DNA of 19,004 bases from Thermoflexus sp035573655 (GCA_035573655.1 DATMAC010000213.1:1-19004), one strand, 5' to 3'; positions 7,906 to 15,493 are shown, numbered from the stretch's first letter. Translations and numbers: made by a program. The notes: generated from the letters alone by a model not told the origin.

Positions 7906-10155
7906 TCAGTGTGTCGTTCTGCCTCCTAAGAGCCATATCCCTGGATTGCGGAGGCTGAGGGTCAAATCGGTCCACCACCAGGGCTCGAGGATTTGGATCT
8001 GGGAGGGATCCCGGACGATGATCTGAGGATCCCCTTGATACCATTCGATGAGGCCGTGCACGCGGATCCGGATCCCAGTGGGGTAAAGCCGCTCGGGAGG
8101 AAGCGGAAACGTCTTCCAATCGGCCCGCAGGATGCGAACTTTGAACGCGCCTTGGTGGGGGTTCTGGAAGCCTAAATAAACCGCCTTGCCGTTGTTGAAG
8201 ACAAAGCGGACGATGCCCTCCACGATGGCCGTTTGACCGGCGTAAGCGCGCGCTTCTGTGTAGGGAACCACGGGGATCCCGTGGCGATCCGCAACCCCGT
8301 GGATCGGCGGGGAGCCTGGGATCAGCGGGCGTTCGGCTACAGGTTCGGAGGTCCCGCTGGCGGAAAGCGGATCCCCGTGTTCCAGGGCCACCAGGGCGCC
8401 ATCGCCGCTTACAAAATAGATGGTCTGGTTGCTGACGACCCATGTGGCGTATTCCGTCCAATATTGGTCATATACGGGACCTTGACCATAGTAGATGTAA
8501 AACCCTGCAGGCCATATTCGCGTGTTGACTAGTCTATTAGGGCAATAATGTGTTTTATTGTTGAAAGGACACTCGGGATCATCTTGAGATGTCACCAGAT
8601 GAGGGAGTGCTCTGGTAAGGATTGGATTCTCAAAGCTCCCCCTACTGTCCGACCGGTCGATGATCTCCCGTGCAAGCCCTGCTTCCCAATGGCCACCGAA
8701 TAAGTAATTGCCCGCGATCGTTGGATTAGGTGGTTCATCGCTGGGAAATCTTGTTCCAAATTCGGGGGAGTCATTATTCATCCAACGAATGTCGCCAGCC
8801 TGAAGCCCAGGTACTGTTGAATTATCCAGCACCATCTCTCCAAAGTGAGAATCTGTATAATTGCCGGGGGTCATTTCTAGCAGTCCACCACGAATAGGCA
8901 TCCAGACGACCTGTTTCCCATTAGGGAGTTGCTTAAGCGCTGGTTGGGGGCCCATAGGCCATGTGGAATCTCCCCACGCATGGTAGATGATATTGCAAAT
9001 AAACGGCACTGAGCCATCGTCAAGATCAACAGCAAAAAGATTCTGCCACTCTGGGTGTGAAGCAAGAAAAGAGCGAATTGCGCTGTTGGTGGAAGGATAA
9101 GGGAACATTAGATAATATAAGGCGTCATAGTCCAGCCTAAGTCGAATTAAGACTAAGCCGGCGCTCTCGCTGATAACTGGCCAACCATTGGCATATTCAA
9201 TTCTTACTAAGGAATCTTGACCCCGCCGATCATATGGGCCAGTTCTCACGGTAGGTTTCACCCGCCATGCTTGGGTTCCATTTGTGTTATTAATGGCATG
9301 GACAAATAAATCGTCTGTTCCGACAACCACGCGATTGCGCGATGGGGAGTAAGCTGGGGGAGTCGTTACTTGTGATCCTGCATTATAGCTCCAGATCAGA
9401 GCCATATCTGTCTTTCTAATGGCATATACGTGGTTTCCCATAGAGAAGAAGACCCTGTCTGAGATCACGGCGGGTGGGAGAGGAAGAGTGCTTGATGCTC
9501 CGCTAGCGAATTGCCCAATAATAGTTCCGGTTGCAGCGTTTAGCTTATACAAGGTGCCATTCGTTGAGACGACAAAAACGCTTTGGGTGTCACTGTCGTA
9601 AGCGACTGTTGAATTAACCGTTCCTACATTGGTAGTGTTCCAGAGCACATCGGCGAAGGTGTCCCCATTGAGGTCATTTTCGGCCAGCGCGAACACGCCG
9701 CGGCTGCCAGCGGCGATGTAGACCCTCCCACCGCCAGTGACGGGCTGGACGTTGCGGGGCAGGCCGAACTTACCTGACGAGATGCCGCCATTGGCGTTGG
9801 GGCCGTTCCATACCCACTTCCAGCGCCAGGGGGGAGGCACCACCTGGTTCGTGTAGCTCGTTCGCTGGGCATCATGGGCATGCTGCGTCCACTCGTCCGG
9901 GGTGATCGGGAGGTGATAAAAAACGATGGGGAGATAGAGGCGATAATGGGCGGTCAGGGAGACCTCTGCGGGGCTGGCTGGGATGGTGGGGCTTTCCACC
10001 GTAGAAGCCAGAGGGGAAGCGGATAACAGAGATAAAGCGGACGATGACCCAATTGGCGTCTCCATGGTGGAGAGCGCTTGAGATGTTGCGGAGGGCTGGG
10101 CTTTGCAAAGGCTCAGCATCAGGATCAAGATGGACACGCGGATTCGATGGCTCAT
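7906..10155 (-). CDS. Secreted PQQ-like beta-propeller protein with C-terminal OB-fold-like domain
   Basis: 749 residues. The start at 10155 has GGGAG about 7 nt upstream and gives MSHRIRVSILILMLSLC, a signal peptide. A Ser/Thr/Pro/Ala-rich linker (about 20-68) and the motif YRLYLPIVFYHLP (YLPIVF at 74-79) follow. The middle is a propeller-like repeat region (VTGGGRVYIAAGSRGVFAL, SVFVVSTNGTLYKLNAATG, VFFSMGNHVYAI, VVVGTDDLFVHAINNTNG) with a calcium-loop-like DLNGDTFAD. At about 626-725 VPYTEARAYAGQTAIVEGIV to GDPQIIVRDPSQIQIL resembles an OB-fold module of secreted proteins. No catalytic site is apparent, so a structural or binding role outside the cell is inferred. Base composition is mosaic: around 8500-9640 is AT-rich, both ends are GC-rich. 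It converges on the dead glycosyltransferase across 23 bp. Confidence 0.78.
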   Translation of the reverse strand: MSHRIRVSILILMLSLCKAQPSATSQALSTMETPIGSSSALSLLSASPLASTVESPTIPASPAEVSLTAHYRLYLPIVFYHLPITPDEWTQHAHDAQRTSYTNQVVPPPWRWKWVWNGPNANGGISSGKFGLPRNVQPVTGGGRVYIAAGSRGVFALAENDLNGDTFADVLWNTTNVGTVNSTVAYDSDTQSVFVVSTNGTLYKLNAATGTIIGQFASGASSTLPLPPAVISDRVFFSMGNHVYAIRKTDMALIWSYNAGSQVTTPPAYSPSRNRVVVGTDDLFVHAINNTNGTQAWRVKPTVRTGPYDRRGQDSLVRIEYANGWPVISESAGLVLIRLRLDYDALYYLMFPYPSTNSAIRSFLASHPEWQNLFAVDLDDGSVPFICNIIYHAWGDSTWPMGPQPALKQLPNGKQVVWMPIRGGLLEMTPGNYTDSHFGEMVLDNSTVPGLQAGDIRWMNNDSPEFGTRFPSDEPPNPTIAGNYLFGGHWEAGLAREIIDRSDSRGSFENPILTRALPHLVTSQDDPECPFNNKTHYCPNRLVNTRIWPAGFYIYYGQGPVYDQYWTEYATWVVSNQTIYFVSGDGALVALEHGDPLSASGTSEPVAERPLIPGSPPIHGVADRHGIPVVPYTEARAYAGQTAIVEGIVRFVFNNGKAVYLGFQNPHQGAFKVRILRADWKTFPLPPERLYPTGIRIRVHGLIEWYQGDPQIIVRDPSQIQILEPWWWTDLTLSLRNPGIWLLGGRTTH

Positions 10156-10256
10156 TCTTGACTCCCAGATGCGAAAAGGCTCTGACAGGGAAGACCCACG
10201 CGATGGTTTCTCTAAGCGGTTTCCTGAGTTGGTCAAACGGAAATCAAACCAACTGG

Positions 10257-10285
10257 ATTCTAACTGATGATGGCGTAGCTGTCAA
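10257..10285 (-). promoter_or_regulatory. Consensus housekeeping-sigma promoter for the secreted gene at 7906-10155
   Basis: On the minus strand TTGACA (10285-10280) is followed by exactly 17 bp and TAGAAT (10262-10257). Transcription would start near 10250, giving a leader of about 95 nt. The hexamers are identical to those at 4332-4360, and similarity continues into the spacer (CATC...GT) and downstream (AGTTGG), more than a shared sigma factor alone requires. Confidence 0.75.
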
Positions 10286-10680
10286 CTCGTCGAAGTACCC
10301 CGTGAGGGATGGGTTGCTCACGCGGCCTGCCCCTCACAGTATGCTTTCGATCTTGGTAAGGAGAACTTCGGCTTGATTCGGGCACCTGGCTGGCTTGATC
10401 CAGATACGCGGTTGATTTCCTCGTTGGGTTTTTGGGGCGGAGCCGGGTGCCTTCGGTGCCTAGCTCCGCCCCAAGGGGAGTGGGGCCCTTCCGCCTCCCC
10501 TCGCGGGCCCCGAACGGCGTAACTCCTACCAGAAGCGAGCGACCAAGTTGCTCGGGAGGATGAACCAGATCCACGACTCAGGTTGAACCTATATCCAGGA
10601 TGTTCAGGGAAACAGTCCCCCCTTCCCCCAAATGCTCTTTGTCCTCAAAGATGCCCCATGTGGGTTAGAATTTAAGGAGT
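10286..10680. other. Divergent intergenic region holding one repeat element
   Basis: No supported gene lies between the minus-strand promoter at 10257-10285 and the start at 10681. It contains the TTGGGG hairpin (10432-10474) and its 19-nt tail (10480-10498). A plus-strand promoter for the operon at 10681 must lie here or just upstream. TAGAAT at 10666-10671 has no convincing -35 at 16-18 bp and would leave almost no leader, so I do not call it. Confidence 0.5.
10432..10474. repeat. 12-bp hairpin (D), related to A1
   Basis: The arms 10432-10443 (ttggggcggagc) and 10463-10474 (gctccgccccaa) pair perfectly over 12 bp, with a 19-nt loop containing two GGTGCC words. The layout (TTGGGG, GGAGC / GCTCC, CCCCAA) resembles hairpin A1, and the 19-nt tail at 10480-10498 matches 314-332 in 17 of 19 positions. 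This is a second member of one intergenic element type. Confidence 0.72.
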
Positions 10681-12033
10681 ATGATGATAGAAAAATTACC
10701 TCGTGGCGCATCGATGGCGCTCGATCCTGGAACCGTCGAATGGATCTTCCGCCCCGTCCCCGGCCAGCAGGTCTGGATCCCGGAGGGGCCGGAATATGAG
10801 GGGCTGTTGGCCTGCATCCGCTGCGGGCGGTGCCTTCCCGCATGCCCCACTTATCAGGAGACCTTGCTGGAGATCCAGTCGCCCAGGGGGCGGCTGGCCC
10901 TCCTGCGGGCTGTGGAGGAAGGCCGGCTGCCTCTGGACGAGACGGTGGAGGCCCATCTCTATCACTGCCTGGATTGTCGGGCCTGCAACTCCGTGTGCCC
11001 GGCAGGGGTTCCGATCGGGGAGCTGATCGTCGCCGGCCGGGCGGCGGCGGCCGTCCAGCGACCCCGTCCTTGGTGGCTGCGCCTGCTCCTGGAAAAGGCG
11101 CTGGGCTCCCCGCGGGCCGCGGAATGGGCGGCCGCTCCCCTCCGCTGGGCCTGGCGTCTGGGCCTGGTCCCGATGGCGCGCTGGCTGCTGAGGGGCATCC
11201 CGTTCCTTCGAGATCTTTTGGACCTGGCGCCGCGCCCGGCCCGCCCGGTTCGGAAGGAGTTGGCCCATCGGGCTTCCCCGGCGGTGCCCCGGTATCGGGT
11301 GGGGTTTTTCCTGGGCTGCGTGATGAACGCCGTCTACGGCGATGTGGTCCGTGCCAGCGTCGATTTGCTCGAGCGATTGGGATGCGAGGTGGTCGTTCCG
11401 GAGGATCAGGCCTGTTGCGGCGCGCCGCAGGACGATCAAGGCCTGCGGGAGGTCGCCCGGCGGTTCGCCCGACGCAACATCGCAGCCTTTGAGGCCTTGG
11501 GCCCGTTGGACGTCATTGTGTCGGATTGCGCGGCGTGCAGCGGCTTCCTGAAAGAATACCCGCAGCTCCTGGCGGAGGATCCGGAATGGGCAGGGCGGGC
11601 CCACGCCTTCGCCGCCCGGGTCCGTGATCTCACGGAATGGCTGGAGGCGATCTGGCCGGAGGATCTCTCCCCGGTAGCGGAGGGGCTTCAGCTCACCTAT
11701 CATGAGCCATGCCATTTGAGTCACGTCCAGGGGGTGCGGCGGCAGCCCCGCGCGTTGCTATCCCGGTTGCGAGGGGCAGCGTTCCGGGAGCTTCCGGATG
11801 CAGCTCGGTGCTGTGGTAGCGCCGGCATCTACAATCTCACCCATCCGGAGATGTCCCGACGGCTGCTCGAGCGGAAGATGGCGGACATCGCCGCCACCGG
11901 TGCTTCCGAGGTGGTGACCGCCAATCCGGGCTGTATGCTCCAGCTGGAATGGGGCGCTCGCCGCGCCCGGTTGCCCATCCGGGTCCGACACATCTCTGAG
12001 GTCCTAAGGGAAGCGCTCTCGGGATCTGGGTGA
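10681..12033 (+). CDS. GlcF/LutA-type iron-sulfur (CCG domain) protein
   Basis: 450 residues, a full-length (Fe-S)-binding electron-transfer protein. Two 4Fe-4S motifs of CX2CX2CX3CP type lie at Cys 45/48/51/55 and 96/99/102/106. Two cysteine-rich CCG domains follow, with CCG at 245-247 (CCGAPQDDQG) and 377-379 (CCGSAGIYN, after HEPCHL). This order is that of glycolate oxidase subunit GlcF, GlpC and related subunits, which pass electrons from an FAD dehydrogenase toward quinones or heterodisulfide-type partners. No GlcD-like FAD subunit is adjacent; the nearest flavoprotein is the DAO-type enzyme at 15494. So the substrate is unknown and the name GlcF is only a family label. The site aaggagt (10674-10680) touches ATG 10681; ATG 10684, one codon later, has more normal spacing. 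It is probably the first gene of the run to 16867, with 46 bp to the next. Confidence 0.87.
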   Translation: MMIEKLPRGASMALDPGTVEWIFRPVPGQQVWIPEGPEYEGLLACIRCGRCLPACPTYQETLLEIQSPRGRLALLRAVEEGRLPLDETVEAHLYHCLDCRACNSVCPAGVPIGELIVAGRAAAAVQRPRPWWLRLLLEKALGSPRAAEWAAAPLRWAWRLGLVPMARWLLRGIPFLRDLLDLAPRPARPVRKELAHRASPAVPRYRVGFFLGCVMNAVYGDVVRASVDLLERLGCEVVVPEDQACCGAPQDDQGLREVARRFARRNIAAFEALGPLDVIVSDCAACSGFLKEYPQLLAEDPEWAGRAHAFAARVRDLTEWLEAIWPEDLSPVAEGLQLTYHEPCHLSHVQGVRRQPRALLSRLRGAAFRELPDAARCCGSAGIYNLTHPEMSRRLLERKMADIAATGASEVVTANPGCMLQLEWGARRARLPIRVRHISEVLREALSGSG

Positions 12034-12079
12034 TCGGAGGTGTTTACGGCTTTTCCGATGGAGGGTAGGGGAGGTAACC

Positions 12080-14449
12080 ATGGGGCGCTGGGTGATCCCG
12101 CCGGAGGTCCATGGGAACGGCCGCTTCCTGCTCCCGCGCCGTGAGTTCGTCCCCGCTTACCTGAAGACCTATGAGGAGGGCCGTCTCAAAGAGAAGGTGG
12201 AGGAAGCGCTTGCCCATCTCGGTCCGTCCTGCCGGGTGTGCCCTCGACTGTGCAAGGGGGTGGACCGCCTGGCGAACGCGTTCGGGGTTTGCCGGGTCGG
12301 ACGGTACGCCCGTGTGGCCAGCGCTTTCCCCCACTTCGGGGAGGAGGACGTGCTGCGGGGGTGGCGGGGCTCGGGAACCATCTTCTTCTCGTGGTGCAAT
12401 TTACGCTGTGTTTTTTGCCTGCCGCCTGATGCGATGATCATCACCGAGAAGGGGATTATGTCGATCCAAGAGATCTTCGAATTGGGGGAAAATGAGAGCT
12501 GGTGGGGGGAAGGGCAGGTCCGATTTCTTCACGGGAAGTTGCGCGTCCTTACCCGCTTCTCGCAGTTCGCTCCAGTCACGAAAGCGTTCCGCCATTTCTT
12601 TGAGGGCGAGTTGATCTATATCAAGCCTTACTATTGCCCGCCGCTCCTTCTTACGCCCAACCACCACCTATTCGCTGTTCACCCTTCTAATCCATCTAAG
12701 GTCCTGAAGCTTCGAGCGGACCAGTTGACCGAAGAGCACTGGCTGATCCTTCCAAAGCGCGAGATCGAAAGTCAATCCGTGACCATCCGCACCGTGGATC
12801 TTCTCCAGGGGGAGAACGTCTTCTTCCGCAAATCCCCCGATCCCCGAGTTTCGAGGGAACGGCTCGCTCAGCTTTTCGCTCAACCTATCACATCCTACGC
12901 CATCTCTCAGGAGACCGGATACCACCCAGCGTATATCCCCAAGCTGCGTGGCCAATGGCGCAAAGGGTTACTGGATATCCGATCTGATAGGGTTTCGGAG
13001 AATATCCTGGTACAGGAGGGCACGACCGTCCGCTTTAAAACGGAAAAGCGTCCCGGCCTTCCTGCTCGGTTCCTGTTGACCCCTGAGCTGGCGTGGCTTC
13101 TTGGCATCTATTGCGCGGAGGGGCATGTCTCGGCCTCCAAGGCCCGCCCCCACTCCTATCGGATCGTCTTCTCATTCGGCCTTCATGAGAAGAGCTTGGC
13201 TCGCAAAGTCGCTGCGCTGTTGCGGCGCCAATTCGGTGTCCGGCCTCAATGCGTGGAGCGACGAACTACTCTCACTGTTGAGGTGGGGAAGACATCGCTG
13301 GCTCTTTTGTTTAAGCATCTTTGCGGTCATGACGCTCGAACCAAGCGTGTCCCGGATATGATTTTCTCCGCTCGTGAGGAGATCCTACAGGCCTTCCTGG
13401 GCGGTTTGCTGGATGGCGATGGGCATGAACAAGGGAACTATTCGGTCCTGACCACCACCTCGCCGCTTCTGGCCCTTGGCGCCTTCGAGCTGGGATTGCG
13501 CCTGGGGATGGTTCCTTCTGTCCATATATGGCATCCGGATCCGGTGAAGATCATTGAAGGGCGGGTGGTTCGACAGTCGACTCTCTACTTTGTCAAATTC
13601 CCCAAAGCCCAGCGACGAGTTCGGTGGAAGGATTATGGGGCGTTCTATTTGATTCCGATTCGAAAGATCGAGCGGCGAGCCTACAAGGGTTGGGTTTACA
13701 ACCTGGAGGTTGACGATCCGGATCATTCTTATATTGCTTCCTTCGTGGCTGTCTCGAATTGTCAAAACTTCGAGATCAGCCAGCTGGGGGAGGGGGAGGA
13801 GCTCACCCCGAAGGAGCTGGCCCGCCTGATGATCCGCCTCCAGGAGATGGGGTGCCACAACATCAATTTCGTCACGCCGGAGCATGTGGTGCCGCAGATC
13901 GTTGAGGCGCTCCCTTACGCCATCGAGATGGGCCTGCGGGTCCCTCTGGTTTATAACACCAGCGCCTATGATAGCATGGAGAGCCTGCGGGTGATGGAAG
14001 GGTTGGTGGATATTTACATGCCGGACTTCAAGCTCTGGACCCCTGAGCGAAGCCGGAAGTATCTGCTGGCTTCGAATTATCCGGAGGTCGCCCGTCAGGC
14101 GATCGCGGAGATGCAACGGCAGGTGGGCGAGCTCAAGGTCGATGAAGACGGCCTGGCGGTACGGGGAGTGTTGGTGCGTCATTTGGTGATGCCCGGCTTG
14201 CTGGATGAAACCCGAGAGATCATGCGCTGGCTGGCCGGGCTGTCGAAGGATACCTATGTGAACCTGATGGATCAATATCATCCAGCTTGGAAAGCGAGGA
14301 CGGATCCTCGGTATGCGGAGATCAACCGTCGGGTGTTCCGGCGGGAGATGGAGGAGGCCTTCCGGATGGCTCGGGAGGCCGGCCTGTGGCGGTTCGATGT
14401 GCGTTGGCGGATGGTGATCCCAGGGATCGAGTGGATCGCTGTGGAGTAA
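12080..14449 (+). CDS. PflX-like radical SAM protein, precursor containing an intein
   Basis: The 789-residue precursor should mature to 341 residues after removal of the intein at 113-560. The host resembles the COG1313 (PflX) group of pyruvate-formate-lyase-activase-like radical SAM proteins, whose substrate is unknown. An N-terminal cysteine set (Cys 51, 54, 58, 71; CRVCPRLCKGVDR...GVC) precedes HFGEEDVLRGWRGSGTIFFSWCNLRCVF. After splicing this joins CQNFEISQ to give the SAM cluster motif CX3CX2C (Cys 106, 110 and 561). Downstream family signatures are intact: NINFVTPEHVVPQI, PLVYNTSAYDS, VDIYMPDFK, RQVG, VRHLVMPG and MDQYHPAWKA. The start at 12080 has ggggaggt 5-12 bases upstream. It lies 46 bp after the iron-sulfur protein gene and 79 bp before the RicT gene. 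Confidence 0.9.
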   Translation: MGRWVIPPEVHGNGRFLLPRREFVPAYLKTYEEGRLKEKVEEALAHLGPSCRVCPRLCKGVDRLANAFGVCRVGRYARVASAFPHFGEEDVLRGWRGSGTIFFSWCNLRCVFCLPPDAMIITEKGIMSIQEIFELGENESWWGEGQVRFLHGKLRVLTRFSQFAPVTKAFRHFFEGELIYIKPYYCPPLLLTPNHHLFAVHPSNPSKVLKLRADQLTEEHWLILPKREIESQSVTIRTVDLLQGENVFFRKSPDPRVSRERLAQLFAQPITSYAISQETGYHPAYIPKLRGQWRKGLLDIRSDRVSENILVQEGTTVRFKTEKRPGLPARFLLTPELAWLLGIYCAEGHVSASKARPHSYRIVFSFGLHEKSLARKVAALLRRQFGVRPQCVERRTTLTVEVGKTSLALLFKHLCGHDARTKRVPDMIFSAREEILQAFLGGLLDGDGHEQGNYSVLTTTSPLLALGAFELGLRLGMVPSVHIWHPDPVKIIEGRVVRQSTLYFVKFPKAQRRVRWKDYGAFYLIPIRKIERRAYKGWVYNLEVDDPDHSYIASFVAVSNCQNFEISQLGEGEELTPKELARLMIRLQEMGCHNINFVTPEHVVPQIVEALPYAIEMGLRVPLVYNTSAYDSMESLRVMEGLVDIYMPDFKLWTPERSRKYLLASNYPEVARQAIAEMQRQVGELKVDEDGLAVRGVLVRHLVMPGLLDETREIMRWLAGLSKDTYVNLMDQYHPAWKARTDPRYAEINRRVFRREMEEAFRMAREAGLWRFDVRWRMVIPGIEWIAVE
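12416..13759 (+). other. Intein with LAGLIDADG homing endonuclease, in the radical SAM gene
   Basis: This in-frame insert of 448 codons starts at Cys1 (TGC 12416-12418) and ends at Asn448 (AAT 13757-13759), followed by Cys+1 (TGT 13760). Splicing blocks are visible: A, CLPPDAMIITEKG with Cys1; B, LLLTPNHHLFAV with Thr80 and His83; F, VYNLEVDDPDHSYIAS with His437; G, FVAVSN. The penultimate residue is Ser447 rather than the usual His. The endonuclease has two LAGLIDADG-type helices, LAWLLGIYCAEG (about 225-236, Glu235) and FLGGLLDGDG (327-336, Asp335), separated by a KRVP block. All key residues for a class 1 Cys/Asn/Cys intein are present except the penultimate His. The endonuclease looks intact, so homing may still be possible. 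Sampled 60-base windows are lower in GC (31-39 of 60) than sampled host sequence (about 40 of 60). Confidence 0.93.
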
Positions 14450-14528
14450 ATCCTGGTGAGCAGGCTTTGTCCCTGTTGTGAGGAGCGAGATCTCACCCCC
14501 TGGGAAGGTTCCAAGCGAGGAGAACGTC

Positions 14529-15446
14529 ATGGCGACCACTGAAACGGCCGAACGCGTCATCGGGGTGCGGTTCCATCCGGTCGGTAAGATCTACCATTTC
14601 GACCCGGGGCCCTATGAATTGCAGGTGGGGGATTGGGTGATTGTGGAGACCCCTCGGGGGAAGCAGATCGGGCAGGTGGTGTCCCTGGGGATGCCCCGCA
14701 GCGGCCGGATTGAGGGGCCGCTGCGGCCGGTGGAGCGCCCGGCCACCAACCGCGATCTGGCGATCCGCAAATACTGGGAGCGAAAGGAGGTCGAGGCGCT
14801 GGTAGTCGCCCGCGACCACGCCCGCCAGTTGGGCCTTTCGATCAAGATCGTGAAGGTGGAGATCTCCTTTGACGGAAAGCACATCTCGTTCCTTTATCAC
14901 ACCGAAGAGAAGGTGGACCTGGAGCCGCTGCGCCGGCGGTTGGAGGAGGTGTACCGAGGGCGGCAGGTGGAACTGCGGCTGATCGGCCCGCGGGATGTGG
15001 CCAAGATCGTGGGGGGGATGGGCGCGTGCGGCTTGGCGACCCGGTGCTGCTCCATGTTCCTGACCGAGTTCAGCCCCATCTCCATCAAGATGGCGAAGGA
15101 GCAGGGCCTCTCCCTGAACCCGGAGGACATCACCGGGATGTGTGGCCGGCTCCGCTGCTGCCTCATTTATGAATACGAGCAGTACGTCCGAGCGAAACAG
15201 GAGCTGCCCAAGAAGGGCAAGGCGGTGATGACCCCGCACGGGGAAGGCGTCGTGGTGGAAGTGCTCCCATTGAAGGAGGCGGCATTGGTCCGCGTGGGCG
15301 ATCAGATCCACGAGGTGCCCAAGGAGCAGCTTCAGCCTCTGGAGGAGCTGAAGGCGCTCCAGCAGAAAGCCGAGACGCCGTGCAACAACGGGGAGAACTG
15401 TACCTGCGGCCGACGCAACGGTGGGAACGGGGACCCATCTGCTTAA
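14529..15446 (+). CDS. PSP1/RicT-family protein
   Basis: 305 residues from ATG 14529, with AGGAG at 14518-14522. A GTG start 17 codons upstream (14478) is possible but lacks family sequence. The PSP1 domain begins VIGVRFHPVGKIYHFDPG and includes GDWVIVETPRGKQIGQV. The characteristic cysteine region reads GACGLATRCCSMFLTEFSPISIKMAKEQ and then GMCGRLRCCLIYE, with Cys 167, 173, 174, 205, 210 and 211. In Bacillus subtilis the relative YaaT/RicT forms a complex with RicA and RicF that carries [4Fe-4S] clusters and acts on RNase Y-dependent RNA maturation. Whether that holds here is unknown, and no RicA/RicF gene is seen. A C-terminal tail has three more cysteines (285, 291, 293; CNNGENCTCG). Neighbours suggest co-transcription with the Fe-S and flavoprotein genes. 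Confidence 0.88.
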   Translation: MATTETAERVIGVRFHPVGKIYHFDPGPYELQVGDWVIVETPRGKQIGQVVSLGMPRSGRIEGPLRPVERPATNRDLAIRKYWERKEVEALVVARDHARQLGLSIKIVKVEISFDGKHISFLYHTEEKVDLEPLRRRLEEVYRGRQVELRLIGPRDVAKIVGGMGACGLATRCCSMFLTEFSPISIKMAKEQGLSLNPEDITGMCGRLRCCLIYEYEQYVRAKQELPKKGKAVMTPHGEGVVVEVLPLKEAALVRVGDQIHEVPKEQLQPLEELKALQQKAETPCNNGENCTCGRRNGGNGDPSA

Positions 15447-15493
15447 GATCGCTGACTGGCTACGGGATCTTCCACGCAGGATAGGTGCTCACC

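Noticed and set aside
10044..10376. 110-codon plus-strand open frame upstream of the iron-sulfur gene
   Set aside because: It overlaps the signal-peptide region and promoter of the minus-strand secreted gene and has no protein-like pattern.
10639..10671. Possible plus-strand promoter TTGTCC...TAGAAT before the iron-sulfur gene
   Set aside because: The spacer is 21 bp and the transcript would start at the ribosome site, so it does not fit a gene with a leader.
10696..11724. 342-codon minus-strand open frame opposite the iron-sulfur gene
   Set aside because: It is antisense to a gene with two cluster motifs and two CCG domains and shows no family pattern of its own.
13385..14560. 391-codon minus-strand open frame opposite the radical SAM gene
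   Set aside because: It is antisense to clear family motifs and reads as His/Pro/Leu-rich low-information sequence, a GC-rich shadow frame.
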